DNA from: Alternaria dauci
Lineage: Eukaryota > Ascomycota > Dothideomycetes > Pleosporales > Pleosporaceae
Reading direction: 5' to 3'
DNA length: 64,000 nucleotides
Assembly (NCBI RefSeq): GCF_042100115.1
Contig: NC_091275.1
Span: 930,001 to 994,000 of the forward strand
Shown one piece after another: positions 52,666 to 63,465 of this stretch (the first letter of the stretch is position 1; each line of letters begins with the position of its first letter). Below the pieces are notes generated by a model. The model did no database searches and had not been told where the DNA came from. It saw nothing but the letters and a program-made list of their open reading frames with translations. The translations under genes and the position numbers were made by a program.

Positions 52666-52833
52666 ATGCAGTCCACAACCGTCCTCGTCAACTTCCACGG
52701 CGACTGCCCAAAGTGCGGCGCTGGCATCAGCGGCGACGCCAAGACCTGTGGATCTTGCGGCAGCGTAAGACGCGTGCGGGAATCCTCTTAGTCAAAACAT
52801 AGCTAATCTCCATCACAGTCTTGCCCAGTCTAG
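52666..52833 (+). CDS. 37-aa double-CxxC microprotein
   Basis: Two exons, 52666-52764 and 52819-52833, join over a 54-nt intron (gtaaga donor, agctaat branch, cacag acceptor) to encode 37 aa: MQSTTVLVNFHGDCPKCGAG then ISGDAKTCGSCGSSCPV. CPKCG and CGSCG with a further Cys form a compact treble of Cys pairs suited to binding one zinc. Unspliced, the frame would end at an alternative stop 27 nt on (VRRVRESS). A CAAAA-rich leader gives a good ATG context. Such tiny Cys-rich cytosolic proteins occur in other Pleosporales by my recollection; no function is known. Too short for routine gene calling, hence easily missed. Confidence 0.7.
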
Positions 52834-53156
52834 ATGTTTAGAGATTTTCTTTTGGAGCGGGACGACATAGTTCGAGGAGATTGAAGGAGGGGATACCCAG
52901 AGGCTTGACGGGCACGGCGTTGATATGGGATGCGATGCTGCGACATATTGCGAGAAGAAGAGTTTGAACAGCAGTTGACGCGTCTAGTGAGTGATTCAAA
53001 GAAGCGCTCTATCAAATCATCTCTGCTTCTTGTCTTTCAAACTAAATTTCCATTACATGTGCTATACCCGTTTTCATCCACCCCTTCAGTCTCGGTTCTT
53101 TTTATTCGGAATCGGAATCTTCACTGCCGTACACGTGCCAGCTCAGCTCATATTCA
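52834..53156. other. Intergenic, 3' flank
   Basis: No gene is seen between the microprotein and the convergent membrane gene. Confidence 0.45.
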
Positions 53157-53785
53157 CTACGCTCTTCTCATACGCGTATATGTCAAGGGCTGTATTGCAA
53201 ACAGCACCGCTGCCGTCAGAAACATGAAGGCCGAATCTGCTTGGCTCTTTTTGCACCGAGCATTGAGCTGGTCTCCATAGTCATTGGTTACGTTCCAGCA
53301 CCAGGCCTCTTTGTCACTGCAGCCGCCGTTCAAGATGTCGATACCCCCGAGCGTGCCTTTAAAAGGATATTCTCCCAAACCCAATCTATTCCAGTTGGTG
53401 GAATCTGCACAGTTCATGCCTTGGAGCCGGATGGCTATAAGCTATTGTACATTAATTGACTTCTACTGCATCATACAAATACACGAGAACTTACAATACC
53501 CCCGACAACATTACCGAGTAGGAGGACAATGTCGATGACTACTTCGAAATATCCTCGTAAGCACTCAGTCCATGCCAACACGAATCCTGTGAGAGCGCTA
53601 CCGATAGTGAGACCGCTGATGCCTGCTACACAGGGAAGAAGTTTTGGTACGTGTGATAGCTCAGGGTAATGTTCGGGATCGTGGCCTCTGATGAGCTCTA
53701 GTGATAGGCCCAAGGCTATGAAAGCGAGCAAGGCTTGCAGGCTTCGAAAAATGAACAGAGGGAACAGGTTCCCGGTGAAAGTCAT
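53157..53785 (-). CDS. Four-helix membrane protein, tandem copy 1
   Basis: Two exons, 53785-53495 and 53441-53157, encode 191 aa. The start is taken at MTFTGNLFPLFIFRSLQ (53785) because it aligns with the starts of the other two copies, although a longer ATG frame begins at 53926. Four hydrophobic segments are visible, with the intron falling after GNVVGGI and joining LIAIRLQGMNC. The loop before the last helix holds GGCSDKEAWCWN and CKKSQADSAFMFL. Topology resembles MARVEL-type tetraspan proteins, but family membership is not certain. Role unknown; such proteins often organise membrane domains. Confidence 0.7.
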
Positions 53786-54130
53786 TTTGGAAAGAGGTTG
53801 AAGGTAAACCAGGAGGAGATTGGTGCTATGCTTCTTGATTGGCTTCGAATGGTAAGGAATGGGAGGAACATATGCATGGGATAGAACAAATGGCGTAGGA
53901 TTTCCAATAGGAGATTGTATTTCCATGTGTTAATGGAGCGAGCAGTGCGGGATTGCAATGATGTCTATGTTAGTTCAAGAAGCTGAGCAAATATTTCCAG
54001 CGGCAAAGACGTCGCACAATCACACCATGGATGGGTGCATCCCCGGTCCGCATACATCAAACAAACCGTTCCATACGATCATTTTGTCTGTGACACCGAT
54101 GGTTTGCCACGCATAGTACGCTTTGACATA
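53786..54130. other. Intergenic between tandem copies 1 and 2
   Basis: This is the promoter of copy 1 (or the 5' UTR if the upstream ATG at 53926 is used) and the 3' flank of copy 2. Confidence 0.45.
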
Positions 54131-54830
54131 TCAAGACAGATACGCCCTATGTGTAGTCGCTCTTATGGGTATCTCGCTGTCTACAGCGATAGGCTCATAC
54201 GGATTACATACTCTCTCAATCTTCCACCCACCAACCCTCCATCTCTTCTCCGTTCTCACATATATTAATGTCCAAATGACCAATATTACCGGCACATTCG
54301 AAAGCATGACAGCAGTGCTACATGAGTAGAGGACACACCGGCTCCAGGTGCCCGTAGACTCCTCTACAAACAGCCGGTAGTAGTAGCATCCGTATTCTTC
54401 CGACGCATCCGGATAGTGGCCCCCACAGATAACATCATTGTGGTATGGATGGAATGAACTACATGAGTTCCCCCGTAGTTCAGAAGCCATCATCTGTAGC
54501 CAAAGCGTTAACAAAGTGGCGTCACCTGCGGTACAAGATCGTCGCAATAAGAAGCTCTAAACTTACAGTACCAACTGCCATGTTGAGTGACAGGATACCG
54601 CCATCAATCGTGTTTCTGATCCATGGGTGCAAAGAATTACGAAAAATGGACATTGAGAGCGCAGCAATCAAGGTTGACAGGCTCACTCTGGCCGAGGAAC
54701 ATAGAATAGGTGGAAGAGGGCCGAATTGGTATCCAGTGATCAACAAAATGGTGATGATGAAGACAGTGGCACTGAATATGGCTTGAATTCCGCGTGCGAT
54801 AAGCACCGGGACCGAGGACGAGATGTGCAT
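54131..54830 (-). CDS. Four-helix membrane protein, tandem copy 2
   Basis: Two exons, 54830-54567 and 54493-54131, encode 208 aa. The 73-nt intron follows NMAVGT and joins MMASELRGNSC, the same position as in copies 1 and 3. Helices 1-3 (VPVLIARGIQAIFSATVFII, LSTLIAALSMSIF, GGILSLNMAVG) match copy 3 in spacing. Between helices 3 and 4 the loop is Cys-rich and Tyr-rich (CGGHYPDAS, GCYYYRLFVEES), unlike the other copies. The C-terminal tail is about 40 aa longer. This is the most diverged of the three. Confidence 0.68.
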
Positions 54831-55410
54831 CTCGTTGGAAAAGTGATTTCCAGCTCAATGTTCTCAGATGCAAAGATAGATCGACAAGTAAGGTATCGAA
54901 AAGGAAGAAATTATGTCTCGCTTGGAGCCGTCTGTCAAAAGGCTGTGTCTTTGCACAGCCGGAAGTTAATATGCTCGGTGATCTCAGTGACAGTGTCATG
55001 TTGCATCCGCCTCAACTCAAACGGCAAATAATCGCAGAGTCGCACGAAACGGAAAGTATGTAGCCGCAACGTTTTATGTCATCATATCGTGTTCATTGTC
55101 CACGTATGCCACCGTTGGCACTTAGATCCGAACCAGAGTACATCCACCATCGTAAAGAGTGTGCTTCGCTTGGCGAATAAATACACAGAATACAGAAATG
55201 CTAAATCTTCCCGTGAACTGCGGACAAGAAGACGCGCTGGAAGGAAAATAGGTACCGTGGCCATCCAATCCTCCAGAAATATGCGTAGAACACTCTTGGC
55301 TAGTGGCAAGTCGCTTTTCCAAAGGGAAATCTTGTCATGACTGTGTGCGGTTAGTCTAGTAATTGATTCTAGGTCCGTTTAAACGCACTAACTCTTATAC
55401 GGCTGTGAAT
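54831..55410. other. Intergenic between tandem copies 2 and 3
   Basis: Short minus-strand frames at 55082-55322 are unrecognised and do not align with the tetraspan copies. No fourth copy is seen. Confidence 0.4.
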
Positions 55411-56012
55411 CTAATAGCCCTTCTTCATACGCAAGAAAGCCAGCATGGCAGATACCGCGAGGACAAGAACGGTAAGGAACATGAAGACGCAGTCGGCTTG
55501 GGTCGATCTACACCTCGATACCATAGCTTCAGGGTCGGCGTACCAGTACCAGCACTCATTTTTCTCGCGGCAGCCACCATTGAAGATGTCATTGTAGAGA
55601 ATCTTAGCCGCATTGTGGAAATCTGTGTCACCATTGCAGTCGACACCAGAAATCTTGATAGCGAGTACCTGCATCCTTGTTAGCCAAAACCCGTTCCGTC
55701 AAGAAGCCGAGGAAGACCGTTTCGGCCCAAGCTAGTACTCACAATTCCACCTGCCGCATTGATAAGAGCAACCACCGCGTCAATCATCAAGCCGACCATG
55801 CCATCTAGGAAGGACAGAAATAGAGCAGCGACCCCTAAAGCAGCTCCCAAGATTGTGACGCCACCCACGACAGCGGAGAAGCCCAGAGTGGCTGGGAGGC
55901 TACCCCAGTGGTGACCATGTATCAAAGAGACGGAGATCCCGAGTACAACAACGCCGAAAAGAGCTTGGAAGCCGCGAACGACAAAGTTGAGAATTGGGTT
56001 TGCGATAGCCAT
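55411..56012 (-). CDS. Four-helix membrane protein, tandem copy 3
   Basis: Two exons, 56012-55743 and 55668-55411, encode 175 aa. The 74-nt intron follows LINAAGGI and joins VLAIKISGVDC, the same place as in copies 1 and 2. The N terminus MAIANPILNFVVRGFQALFG is hydrophobic; HGHHWGSLPATLGFSAVVGG is shared in style with copy 1 (GHDPE...). The loop carries GGCREKNECWYW and CRSTQADCVFMFL. The start is the ATG at 56012; a longer frame from 56033 begins with TTG and is not used. Confidence 0.7.
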
Positions 56013-56035
56013 GTTGTTACTTTGTGCGTACAACG

Positions 56036-56037
<2 letters not shown>

Positions 56038-56071
<34 letters not shown>
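56038..56071 (+). repeat. (GT)17 microsatellite
   Basis: A pure 34-bp GT run lies 26 bp upstream of the start codon of tetraspan copy 3, inside its promoter or 5' UTR. Confidence 0.9.
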
Positions 56072-56072
<1 letters not shown>

Positions 56073-57128
56073 CGTGTTGATGAACGTCCAGTCAGTGCGA
56101 CAATGGTGATATCAATGTGATTGTGACGAAGAAGTTTCTGGCGCGTGCGAGTTGAGCGGAGCGTAAGATGTGAACAGAAAATGTAGGCACAACGGGTATC
56201 ACCTCACTATTTACGCTTGTGCGCCTATGTCTTCATGCACGGCATCTGCTATTGGCTTTCCTCGGCTGTGCCGTCTTCATGTCTGGCAACAGCAGTTTCA
56301 TGTTGCCATGCGGCGTCCAAGGCAGACGCCTTGTTGGCGCAGCTTTGCGGTCATTCCGATATACTGACTTTTTGAGGCTAATCCTGCTGTGGTGGAGAGA
56401 TCTGCGGATACGGTATGGTTGCCTGGAATAATTCTCATGGCTCTGCCAGCTTCGGAGGAGCAGGCAGTCTTGAGGTTAGACTGCCATCGTATCTCTTTTT
56501 CCCGGTAAAATATAGGGGTACATCTGTGACTCATAGTAGAGGTCGCAATTGAAGCGATGTGTCGCTGGTGCACATACCATTGCTACAACGACATTCATCC
56601 CAAACAGTGTCGAGCATCAGATCCCACCATCTCTACGTCTTTCACATATCGCATAACCATAAAACTCGTCACCTTGTCAGAGCGACGAAGGGTACTGACA
56701 GTCACCAATAGAGACTGTAATTGTCAGTGCGCAAGGCGCCCAGGCATTGGGGGCCAGAACTTCTCACCGGTCAACACCATGCCTGTCTCGAAAAAAAAAA
56801 TCGTGCAAAGTGACAGCCCAAGCGAGGCGAGGTGCATATGAGGCCTTCTCCAATATCCGGACCTGTGAGTTCGTCGACAAAGTGTTACAGGTATGCGCAA
56901 AGATGTGCTCGTCACAGTACCCCTGTCTGGCGCAGTGCTAATCTCATCCAATAAGAACGCACCAGCCTTCGGCTTAGCCTCCAAGGTAACAGTGGGCGTC
57001 TTCCCTCGACGTTCACAATCTATTGCACGCTATTCCATTGCACTTGGAACCGAAGAGTCCTAAAAGATGTTGCGAAGGTAGTGGCGGTATTTCATAACAT
57101 TATGCGCTATACTGAAAAGAGATTGAGC
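56072..57128. other. Intergenic, no supported gene
   Basis: Frames here are short and unrecognised. The right end is the 3' flank of the esterase gene. Confidence 0.45.
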
Positions 57129-58943
57129 TCACTTGTTAAGTCTCGCAGCTCTCTCAGGATCTCTCCACCAAGCACATTGCTCCATCCTGACACCCGTGTT
57201 CTCGTCCTCCATCATCGCGCCACCCATAGTCGGGGGACTGACTACTAGTTCTCTACCTCCAGTTCCCTCATACTTCTCCCAAGCTACGCTACCTGGCAAG
57301 GCATACGTGTTTGGATCTCCACTGACAATAAAACTCGCCCAGTAAGCGCTGTACAGGTCCGCAATTTCAGGATATTGTGTGTTCGCCTGACCGTTAAAGT
57401 ATGAGGAGTCACTAGCGTGTGGCACGCCCAGGTATGTGGCCGCCCAATTTGGTGTATTCCAGTGCACTTTGTAGACTGGAGCAGAGGCGGAGGCAAGAAC
57501 GGAAGCCGTGTCTTGCACCGGGCAGATATAAGAGTAGTCTCCATAGGACTCCGATAGTCGCTCGAACTGGTCAGAGACGTAGCCGGCTGAGCCAGCCTCT
57601 GGCTTTACATCTGGGTAAAGAGTCTCAAGATCGGACAGATCTTCCGCTGTCAGGCCTGGAACCAGAGTCCTCCAGAATCTGAGATAATCGGCGTTGGTAC
57701 GCATGTCTTTCGGCGCAAAGCCTTTGCCTTCGTCGGTTGTGGCAGAGATCAGCATGGGGATGTTGAAGAAAGTGCCGTCTTGGCCGGAGGTTGAACCACG
57801 CTTCTCTAGGAGGGGACCAGAAGAGACAGGTTGCCACGGCCAAGTGATGTTGTAGTCATGGGCGTTGTATAGCGAAGACGACATGAACTGAATATCATCG
57901 GCTTCCGCAGCGCGGAGGCACTCCAGAGCAGCAGAACTGGGCGACAGAGGGCAATTCAGATAATCCATAATGTCTGCGACTTGGCGTTGGTAGATAGGAT
58001 AGTCAACACTCGGGAAGGCACGCGCTGTTGGTGAGGCGGAAGACATGATGACCTGTCTGAACAGAGGCTTCCCGGCATCTTCGTTGTAGTTGTGAAATAA
58101 GTGGATGCCGACCGCATGACCACCAGCACTTTGTCCACCAAGGGTGATTTGGTCTTTGTCGCCTCCGAAATCGCCAATGTACTTTTGCAGGAACTCCAGA
58201 GCCATTTTCTGGTCGCGGAGACCCAGGTTCAGGAGGCCCTCCTCTTCCATAAACTTGCCTGGCAAGCTGCCGAGCGCACCGAGTCGATACTGAACAGTAA
58301 CAATCATGAGGGATTCCGTGCTCTTTTCCACAAACAGTGCTCCGTCAAAACTGTTGTGAGAGCCTGATACGAATGATCCTCCGTGCAGGTAGACCATGGA
58401 CGGCAGTTTCTGGTCCATAGGAATACCCGAGGGTCGGTATACGTTGATGGTAAGACAGGCTTCAGACTGTCCGAGCGAGCCATACATATTCTGGAAACAT
58501 GCCGGTCCATTGGATGTCGCATCCTTGACACCATCGAACGGCTCAGGCCATGTTACTGGCGTGAATCTCCGCTGACCAACTGGTTGCGTGGAATACTCCA
58601 CATTCATCCACGCATCCACCGGCCGACTGAAGGTCTCCGTGTTCTTCAAGTTCATGAGCAACTGGGTGCCCTGGAACGATCCGTAGCCCGGCAAGCTGAC
58701 AAGAAGAGATCCATCTGGCGTCTCATGGTTCGGAGGACTTGGTCGTTGTGGCGTGCCAGGCTGATATGGTCTGGCATAGGTGAAAGCGCCAAAGTACCAA
58801 AATAGCAGGACAGTGCTCCCGGAAAAAATCATGATGATGGCTAACCTTCGCTTCAACCATCGTGAGGAGAAATGGTTTGCTTTCATAGTATTCTGTTGCT
58901 CCCGGACTTCTGCCGATGGCGGTGCAGGCAATCGGTCCGCCAT
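57129..58943 (-). CDS. Carboxylesterase type B, membrane-anchored
   Basis: A single exon of 604 aa. Residues about 33-53 (LAIIMIFSGSTVLLFWYF) form a single N-terminal membrane anchor; the enzyme domain follows. Carboxylesterase-B hallmarks: EACLTINVYRP (disulfide loop), YLHGGSFVSG (oxyanion hole), GGDKDQITLGGQSAGG with nucleophile Ser272, TTDEGKGF with Glu405 and GVPHASDSSYF with His509. The catalytic triad is complete. Substrate cannot be predicted; the family includes cholinesterase-like, lipase and detoxifying esterases. A strong C-terminal Trp pair (CAWWRDP) is kept. It and the two genes to the right all lie on the minus strand. Confidence 0.92.
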   Translation of the reverse strand: MADRLPAPPSAEVREQQNTMKANHFSSRWLKRRLAIIMIFSGSTVLLFWYFGAFTYARPYQPGTPQRPSPPNHETPDGSLLVSLPGYGSFQGTQLLMNLKNTETFSRPVDAWMNVEYSTQPVGQRRFTPVTWPEPFDGVKDATSNGPACFQNMYGSLGQSEACLTINVYRPSGIPMDQKLPSMVYLHGGSFVSGSHNSFDGALFVEKSTESLMIVTVQYRLGALGSLPGKFMEEEGLLNLGLRDQKMALEFLQKYIGDFGGDKDQITLGGQSAGGHAVGIHLFHNYNEDAGKPLFRQVIMSSASPTARAFPSVDYPIYQRQVADIMDYLNCPLSPSSAALECLRAAEADDIQFMSSSLYNAHDYNITWPWQPVSSGPLLEKRGSTSGQDGTFFNIPMLISATTDEGKGFAPKDMRTNADYLRFWRTLVPGLTAEDLSDLETLYPDVKPEAGSAGYVSDQFERLSESYGDYSYICPVQDTASVLASASAPVYKVHWNTPNWAATYLGVPHASDSSYFNGQANTQYPEIADLYSAYWASFIVSGDPNTYALPGSVAWEKYEGTGGRELVVSPPTMGGAMMEDENTGVRMEQCAWWRDPERAARLNK

Positions 58944-59723
58944 AGGTGCCGGTAGGCGCTACCGACAGCGAAAGCGGAGGAACTGCGGGGATCAAGCACG
59001 ATGTAACTACTCGTACGGATAAGCACGTCAGGCGCTTACTCTTGTTGCGCTAGTTCGACGTTGTGATGGGGACGATGTTGGTGTTGAAGGTGAGATTTGG
59101 CATGTGGCTGGCGAATAATGACGTTGCCGAGACACTACCGAGTCAAGGTTTTGGTCGTGCAAGGGTGTTTGGAGCCTTTCTGCGAACTTGCACGATCAAT
59201 TACCTCCGAGGCTTGCCCCCCATCAAGGATATTTTCCTTCCCCAAGACGCCAGACGATACCTCCGAGGAAGCAGTTCTTCTCTTCCGTCTCCCGCCCAAC
59301 GGACATGTCCATGAATCGATGGATCATTCCTACTGTGTTAGCTCGTTGCTTGGCTCAAGCCAAGTATTGTATCGGTGAAGAAGCCTGTCGCCTCACTCTA
59401 GTCTTGGGTGCGATTGCCGATATTCAATGTCACGCAAAAGCGATTCCAGCCGACGACGGATTTTACAAGTTAGTGAGGGGTGGTAGTCGGTGGCGTCCGG
59501 AGTAGTAGAAACCATCTGCTGCACACCGCGAGCTAACGCAGCACAATCAAAGCAAAGGTCTCGACCGGAGGATGTTCTGGCACCGAATACTAATCATCGC
59601 TAGCCAGCGCTGTGCAATCCAGACCCTCCCTGTCAAACGCAGAACAAGAATTGATGTATCGCTAGCGTTGCTTTGTACCCAGGATTGAATTCGATATCCA
59701 CACAATATCCTCCCTCCTTGCGC
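58944..59723. other. Intergenic, no supported gene
   Basis: This holds the promoter of the esterase gene and the 3' flank of the HAD gene. Frames on the plus strand (59063-59505) are unrecognised. Confidence 0.45.
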
Positions 59724-60455
59724 CTACCTTCCCTGCTCTGCCGCCTCCTTCTCCACGGCATCTGCCATCTCCGCCAATGTATCGAATTTCCAGTTGTAAA
59801 CTGGATCATTGCGGTTCCCCATAACCGCTCCTGGCCTGTAGATCCAAGAACTCTTGATTCCCATATCCTTTGCTGGATGGTGGTCATGGTATTGAGATTG
59901 CGCCGTTTGCAGCACCTCATGTTTCTCAATGCCGAATTGTTCCTTCACTTTTGACAACATGTACTCAAAGTTTCTCAAATCAGGCTTGTAAGATCCAATG
60001 TCTTGGGCAGTGTAGACCGCGTCGAACTTAAATCCCTTGAGCCCGTTCGCATTGCCAAGCTTGAACGAATCACGGTCGACGTTCGAGAGCACGACAAGCT
60101 TGAAGTACTTGGACAGCCTCTCCAGAGCTGAAGGTATGTCGGGGAATCCGGGCCAGTGCCCAACACTCGCTCCAAATTCCTTGCTCTCTTCTTCACTTGG
60201 CTTCTCCAAACCAAGTTGCTCACACATCTCAGGAAGCACCATAGCGAGTACCTCGGAGTACTTGAGATGGCCGTATTCCTTCTCGACCCTGGCTTCGACC
60301 TTGTGCATGACCTGCATGATGTGCTTGCGATCCATGTTCTCTTGACCAGACTTCTTGAGATGTGGTTGGAGAGCGGTGAGAGCGCCAGCCTCCCAGTCGA
60401 TCAGCGTACCGTATACGTCGAAGGAGAGTAGTTTGAAGTCTGTGAGTTTGAACAT
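59724..60455 (-). CDS. HAD-family hydrolase, haloacid dehalogenase type II-like
   Basis: A single exon of 243 aa from the ATG at 60455. Motif I FDVYGTLIDW has nucleophile Asp13; LVVLSNVDRD is motif II, and GSYKPDLRNFEYML carries the motif III lysine. SSWIYRPGAVMG sits near the C terminus in place of the usual motif IV. This matches the fungal 2-haloacid dehalogenase type II-like subfamily; the physiological substrate is unknown. The upstream in-frame 55 codons are excluded because they have no conserved sequence. Confidence 0.9.
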   Translation of the reverse strand: MFKLTDFKLLSFDVYGTLIDWEAGALTALQPHLKKSGQENMDRKHIMQVMHKVEARVEKEYGHLKYSEVLAMVLPEMCEQLGLEKPSEEESKEFGASVGHWPGFPDIPSALERLSKYFKLVVLSNVDRDSFKLGNANGLKGFKFDAVYTAQDIGSYKPDLRNFEYMLSKVKEQFGIEKHEVLQTAQSQYHDHHPAKDMGIKSSWIYRPGAVMGNRNDPVYNWKFDTLAEMADAVEKEAAEQGR

Positions 60456-60957
60456 GGTGGCAGATGGTTGCGTATGGTTAGGAAAAAATGTACTGATTTG
60501 AGAATTCGCTTGTGTTTGAGCTCTGTATTGGTGAACAGACAGCGGGCGATATTGGCGATTATTATATCTTGACTCATGACTGTACAGTTGTCGTTGTCTG
60601 GAGGCCTCTAGCAGCCCCACCTGGTACTATGACGTTGGCGGGGTATGAAAACGCGCCCTACGAGATACATGCTAACATTTGCAACGGCCGAGTGGTCACA
60701 GTTGATTGTGAGTCCCAACCTAGACGCTACATACGCGTCATTATGCGAACTGATATGGTTGTGTAGGTGGGCCACAGCTGACAAAGGCAAGCGTGCATGC
60801 AGCTGACGCATGAGTCGCGCTCATATCCGCTAGATAAAATATGTCAAGCCATCTACGGAAGAAGAGTCCGGGGCGAAAATTGTGAAGCGTATCTACAGGA
60901 ACCCGAATTGTGCTCGGGCAGTATTCATCCGTAATCGGACCGCCATTTACCCGCGGT
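60456..60957. other. Intergenic, no supported gene
   Basis: This is the HAD promoter and the 3' end of the SDR gene. An 84-codon plus-strand frame (60512-60766) is not supported. Confidence 0.45.
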
Positions 60958-62078
60958 CTAGGCTGTGTTGACAACCTCAGTCCTCATCTCGTACGGCAGA
61001 CTATCAAGTTTCGATTCCAGGACTTCCTTGGTCAGCCTCCATAGATTCCTTTGCAGCTTCTCATCTCTCGCCTGCTTGGACGCTTCTTGGACCTTCTTAT
61101 CAGGAACGATGTATGAGTTCTGCGAGAGGTCAGCTTGGGATTTCTAACGAGAAGCACGAGGTATTTCTACTCACCTGAATCTGATCCTTTACAATATCAG
61201 GTGATGTTGCAGCAAACAGGGCAGGGCGGCATCCCTCAGCTACGGGGTCTTTCATGAACGGCCGCGTTGCTTCGACTCCAATCTTTCCCACTGTACCGTA
61301 AGCCTCAACTGCCTGGGCTTGCTGGTCCGTTGACACGGCACCAGGGTGTGTCGCATTGATCCACGGTAAGCCGTTGCTCTCTGTGACTTGACCGAACTCG
61401 CCAGCCTTGATGCGAGAGTACAGCTCGCGCAAGAACAGTGTCTGTGCTAGCTTGGTGCGGTTGTAGAGCTTTGTCGCGCCAATATCTTGGTTGATCTCCT
61501 CGATCGTTTCAAACTTCATGCTCGAGTCGGCGCCCCTATGTAGATCAGAGGACTGGTGTACGATGCGCGAATCAGGGGTCTTCTGCAGTATAGGCAGGAG
61601 CGTGAGCGTAAGATGAGCCTGCGAGAAGACGTTGACCTGCATGTGGCTGTCCAGGCCATCACGGGTCTCGTTGTATACACCGACGCCCAGGCCGGCATTG
61701 CAGACCAAAGCGTCAAGCCTGTCCAGCTCCTTTGCCAGCGACTTGGCTACTTCATCCACCTGCTTTAGGTCTTCGAGGTTGCACTTGCGCCACTCGACTT
61801 TGCTTATATCACCCCACTCCTTGAGCGCTTCTTGGGCTTCATCGGCGTGCTCTTCCTTGTTCGACAGGAGGTAGATCTTCGACGGGTTGTGCTGAAGGAG
61901 GTGTGCAACGATGCCGTATCCGATGCCGGCGGAACCGCCAGTAACAACGTAGACCTGGGGTTGGAGTTAGTCATTTGATCATGTAGATGAGTGCATATCA
62001 ATTTACCTTCCCGCTGAGGTCAGGGATGTCTGTGTTGGGGTCGAAAGCGCTGCCGATGGCTTTCTTGATTGTGTCCAT
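60958..62078 (-). CDS. Short-chain dehydrogenase/reductase
   Basis: Three exons (62078-62007, 61954-61175, 61119-60958) encode 337 aa; introns are 52 and 55 nt. The N-terminal VYVVTGGSAGIGYGI is the TGxxxGxG NAD(P)-binding motif, LVCNAG follows at about 113, SRIVHQSSDL carries the catalytic Ser, and LYNRTKLA is the YxxxK active site. The C-terminal tail (NSYIVPDKKVQEASKQ) has a WWOX/retinol dehydrogenase-like organisation. Such fungal SDRs reduce carbonyls or oxidise alcohols; cofactor and substrate are not evident. Single, complete copy. Confidence 0.92.
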
Positions 62079-63356
62079 GATGATGAAGCGTTAGCTGAAT
62101 ACGTAGTCTTCTTCAGTGTCTTTCGTATCCGAAGGGCAAGCTGTCAATTCCATCCAGGCGAAACGTTGGTTGATATCACGTCGCCCAAGGACGCGTCGCG
62201 CATCGTGTCGTCATAATGAAATGGGTGGAAGCTACGCCTCCAGTTGTGCATACTACGCGGTGCCTAAAGCCCGAAGCATGACATCAGCAGTCCACCGAGC
62301 TAATCATGATCATCAGCAAAAGGTCACCACATATTACGTGAATATGGCGTGGAGAGTTGTGTTGGTAAGGGTGATCACACGCATGCTTAGTTCCGCGGTA
62401 TGGACTTTAGTGACACAAACACAAGTGTCACAATGTCTTTCTCACAAATCCCACGAACACCAGTCTTAAGAATACCGTGAATAGGAACGATGCGCTATGC
62501 GGATGTTTTCCGGGGTGGTTGACGACGTGGTGGTGGTATGTTGAGAGAAGACTTTGTGTGAGGGATCGGAAACGGAGGTGGGCTGCAAGTCTAACAGCGT
62601 CCGCGACCCCGCACAGGTACCCCGAACCATCGCGTTCACGCATGCTCTTCCCGCTTGCTGTGTCGCAAAACCAAGCTCCGCCTGTGTCATTCCACATACA
62701 CGCACATCTCCATGAAGATTACATTTGATTTGTAGATATCTGGCGGCGAGGGAACTCTCAACACCCCAAAGTCTAAGTCTCTTACGACCTGTTCACTCAC
62801 AACCTATTGTCACGGCTGATACCACCGTCGCTTAAGACACTCGGGACGATATGGCAGAGCAAGCTTCCTGCATTTGTAAATACGCAATACAGTGTTATGA
62901 TATCCGACGGGGCTTCATAGTATCGTCTCTGCTCCTGTAGAAGACCCAAGCCCGCTACACTGACGCGTTTGTCTTACCAAGTATTTGTTTGAAACTGAAG
63001 ACGTCTCACAGAGCCTCCCTCCCCAGTTGAAAAAAAAAAACGCGTCCCGGGGGTATGGTGGCCCACGATTATAGGATCACCGCTCGACGTGACCGAAACA
63101 ATGCCTCTATCAGAACTACCCAGCCATCCAAAAGGAAGCAAGGTTGTAATTGAATGCCAGCTTGTCAAGAGTTTGCCAGACTCGTGGATGAACACAACGG
63201 TGTAACTATGCCTGCCTGCGGTGTTTCAGTAGCAGGATTGGGTGTAGGAGGTAATGACGCCAAAAAAGGATATGCGCGAAGACGTCGTCGACCTTCACCC
63301 TCAACATCAAAGCTGCACCTGTACAACAACGAGCAGAAAAAAAAGACGCATGTACA
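62079..63356. other. Intergenic, no supported gene
   Basis: The promoter of the SDR gene lies at the left. No frame is recognised. Runs of A (63030-63040 and 63336-63344) are the only notable repeats. Confidence 0.45.
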
Positions 63357-63465
63357 AGCCCGACGTGGGGGTCGAACCCACAACCTTGAGATGTACTGAG
63401 TAATCGTGTCTGTTAGACCGTGAAAGACTAAGAGTCTCACGCTCTACCGATTGAGCTAGCCGGGC
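63357..63465 (-). tRNA. tRNA-Lys (CUU), intron-containing
   Basis: The minus strand folds as a tRNA: acceptor stem GCCCGGC (63465-63459) with GTCGGGC (63364-63358), D arm GCTCAATCGGTAGAGC, anticodon stem TGAGA/TCTCA and T arm TGGGTTCGACCCCCA. Anticodon CTT is at 63432-63430. A 36-nt intron, 63428-63393, follows the base 3' to the anticodon, the canonical eukaryotic nuclear site. The mature tRNA is 73 nt without CCA. Internal A and B promoter boxes (TAGCTCAATCGG and GGTTCGACCC) are present. Confidence 0.95.

Noticed and set aside
53786..53926. N-terminal 47-residue extension of tetraspan copy 1 from the ATG at 53926
   Set aside because: Copies 2 and 3 start at the position equivalent to 53785, and the extension has no membrane or signal character. 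It cannot be excluded.
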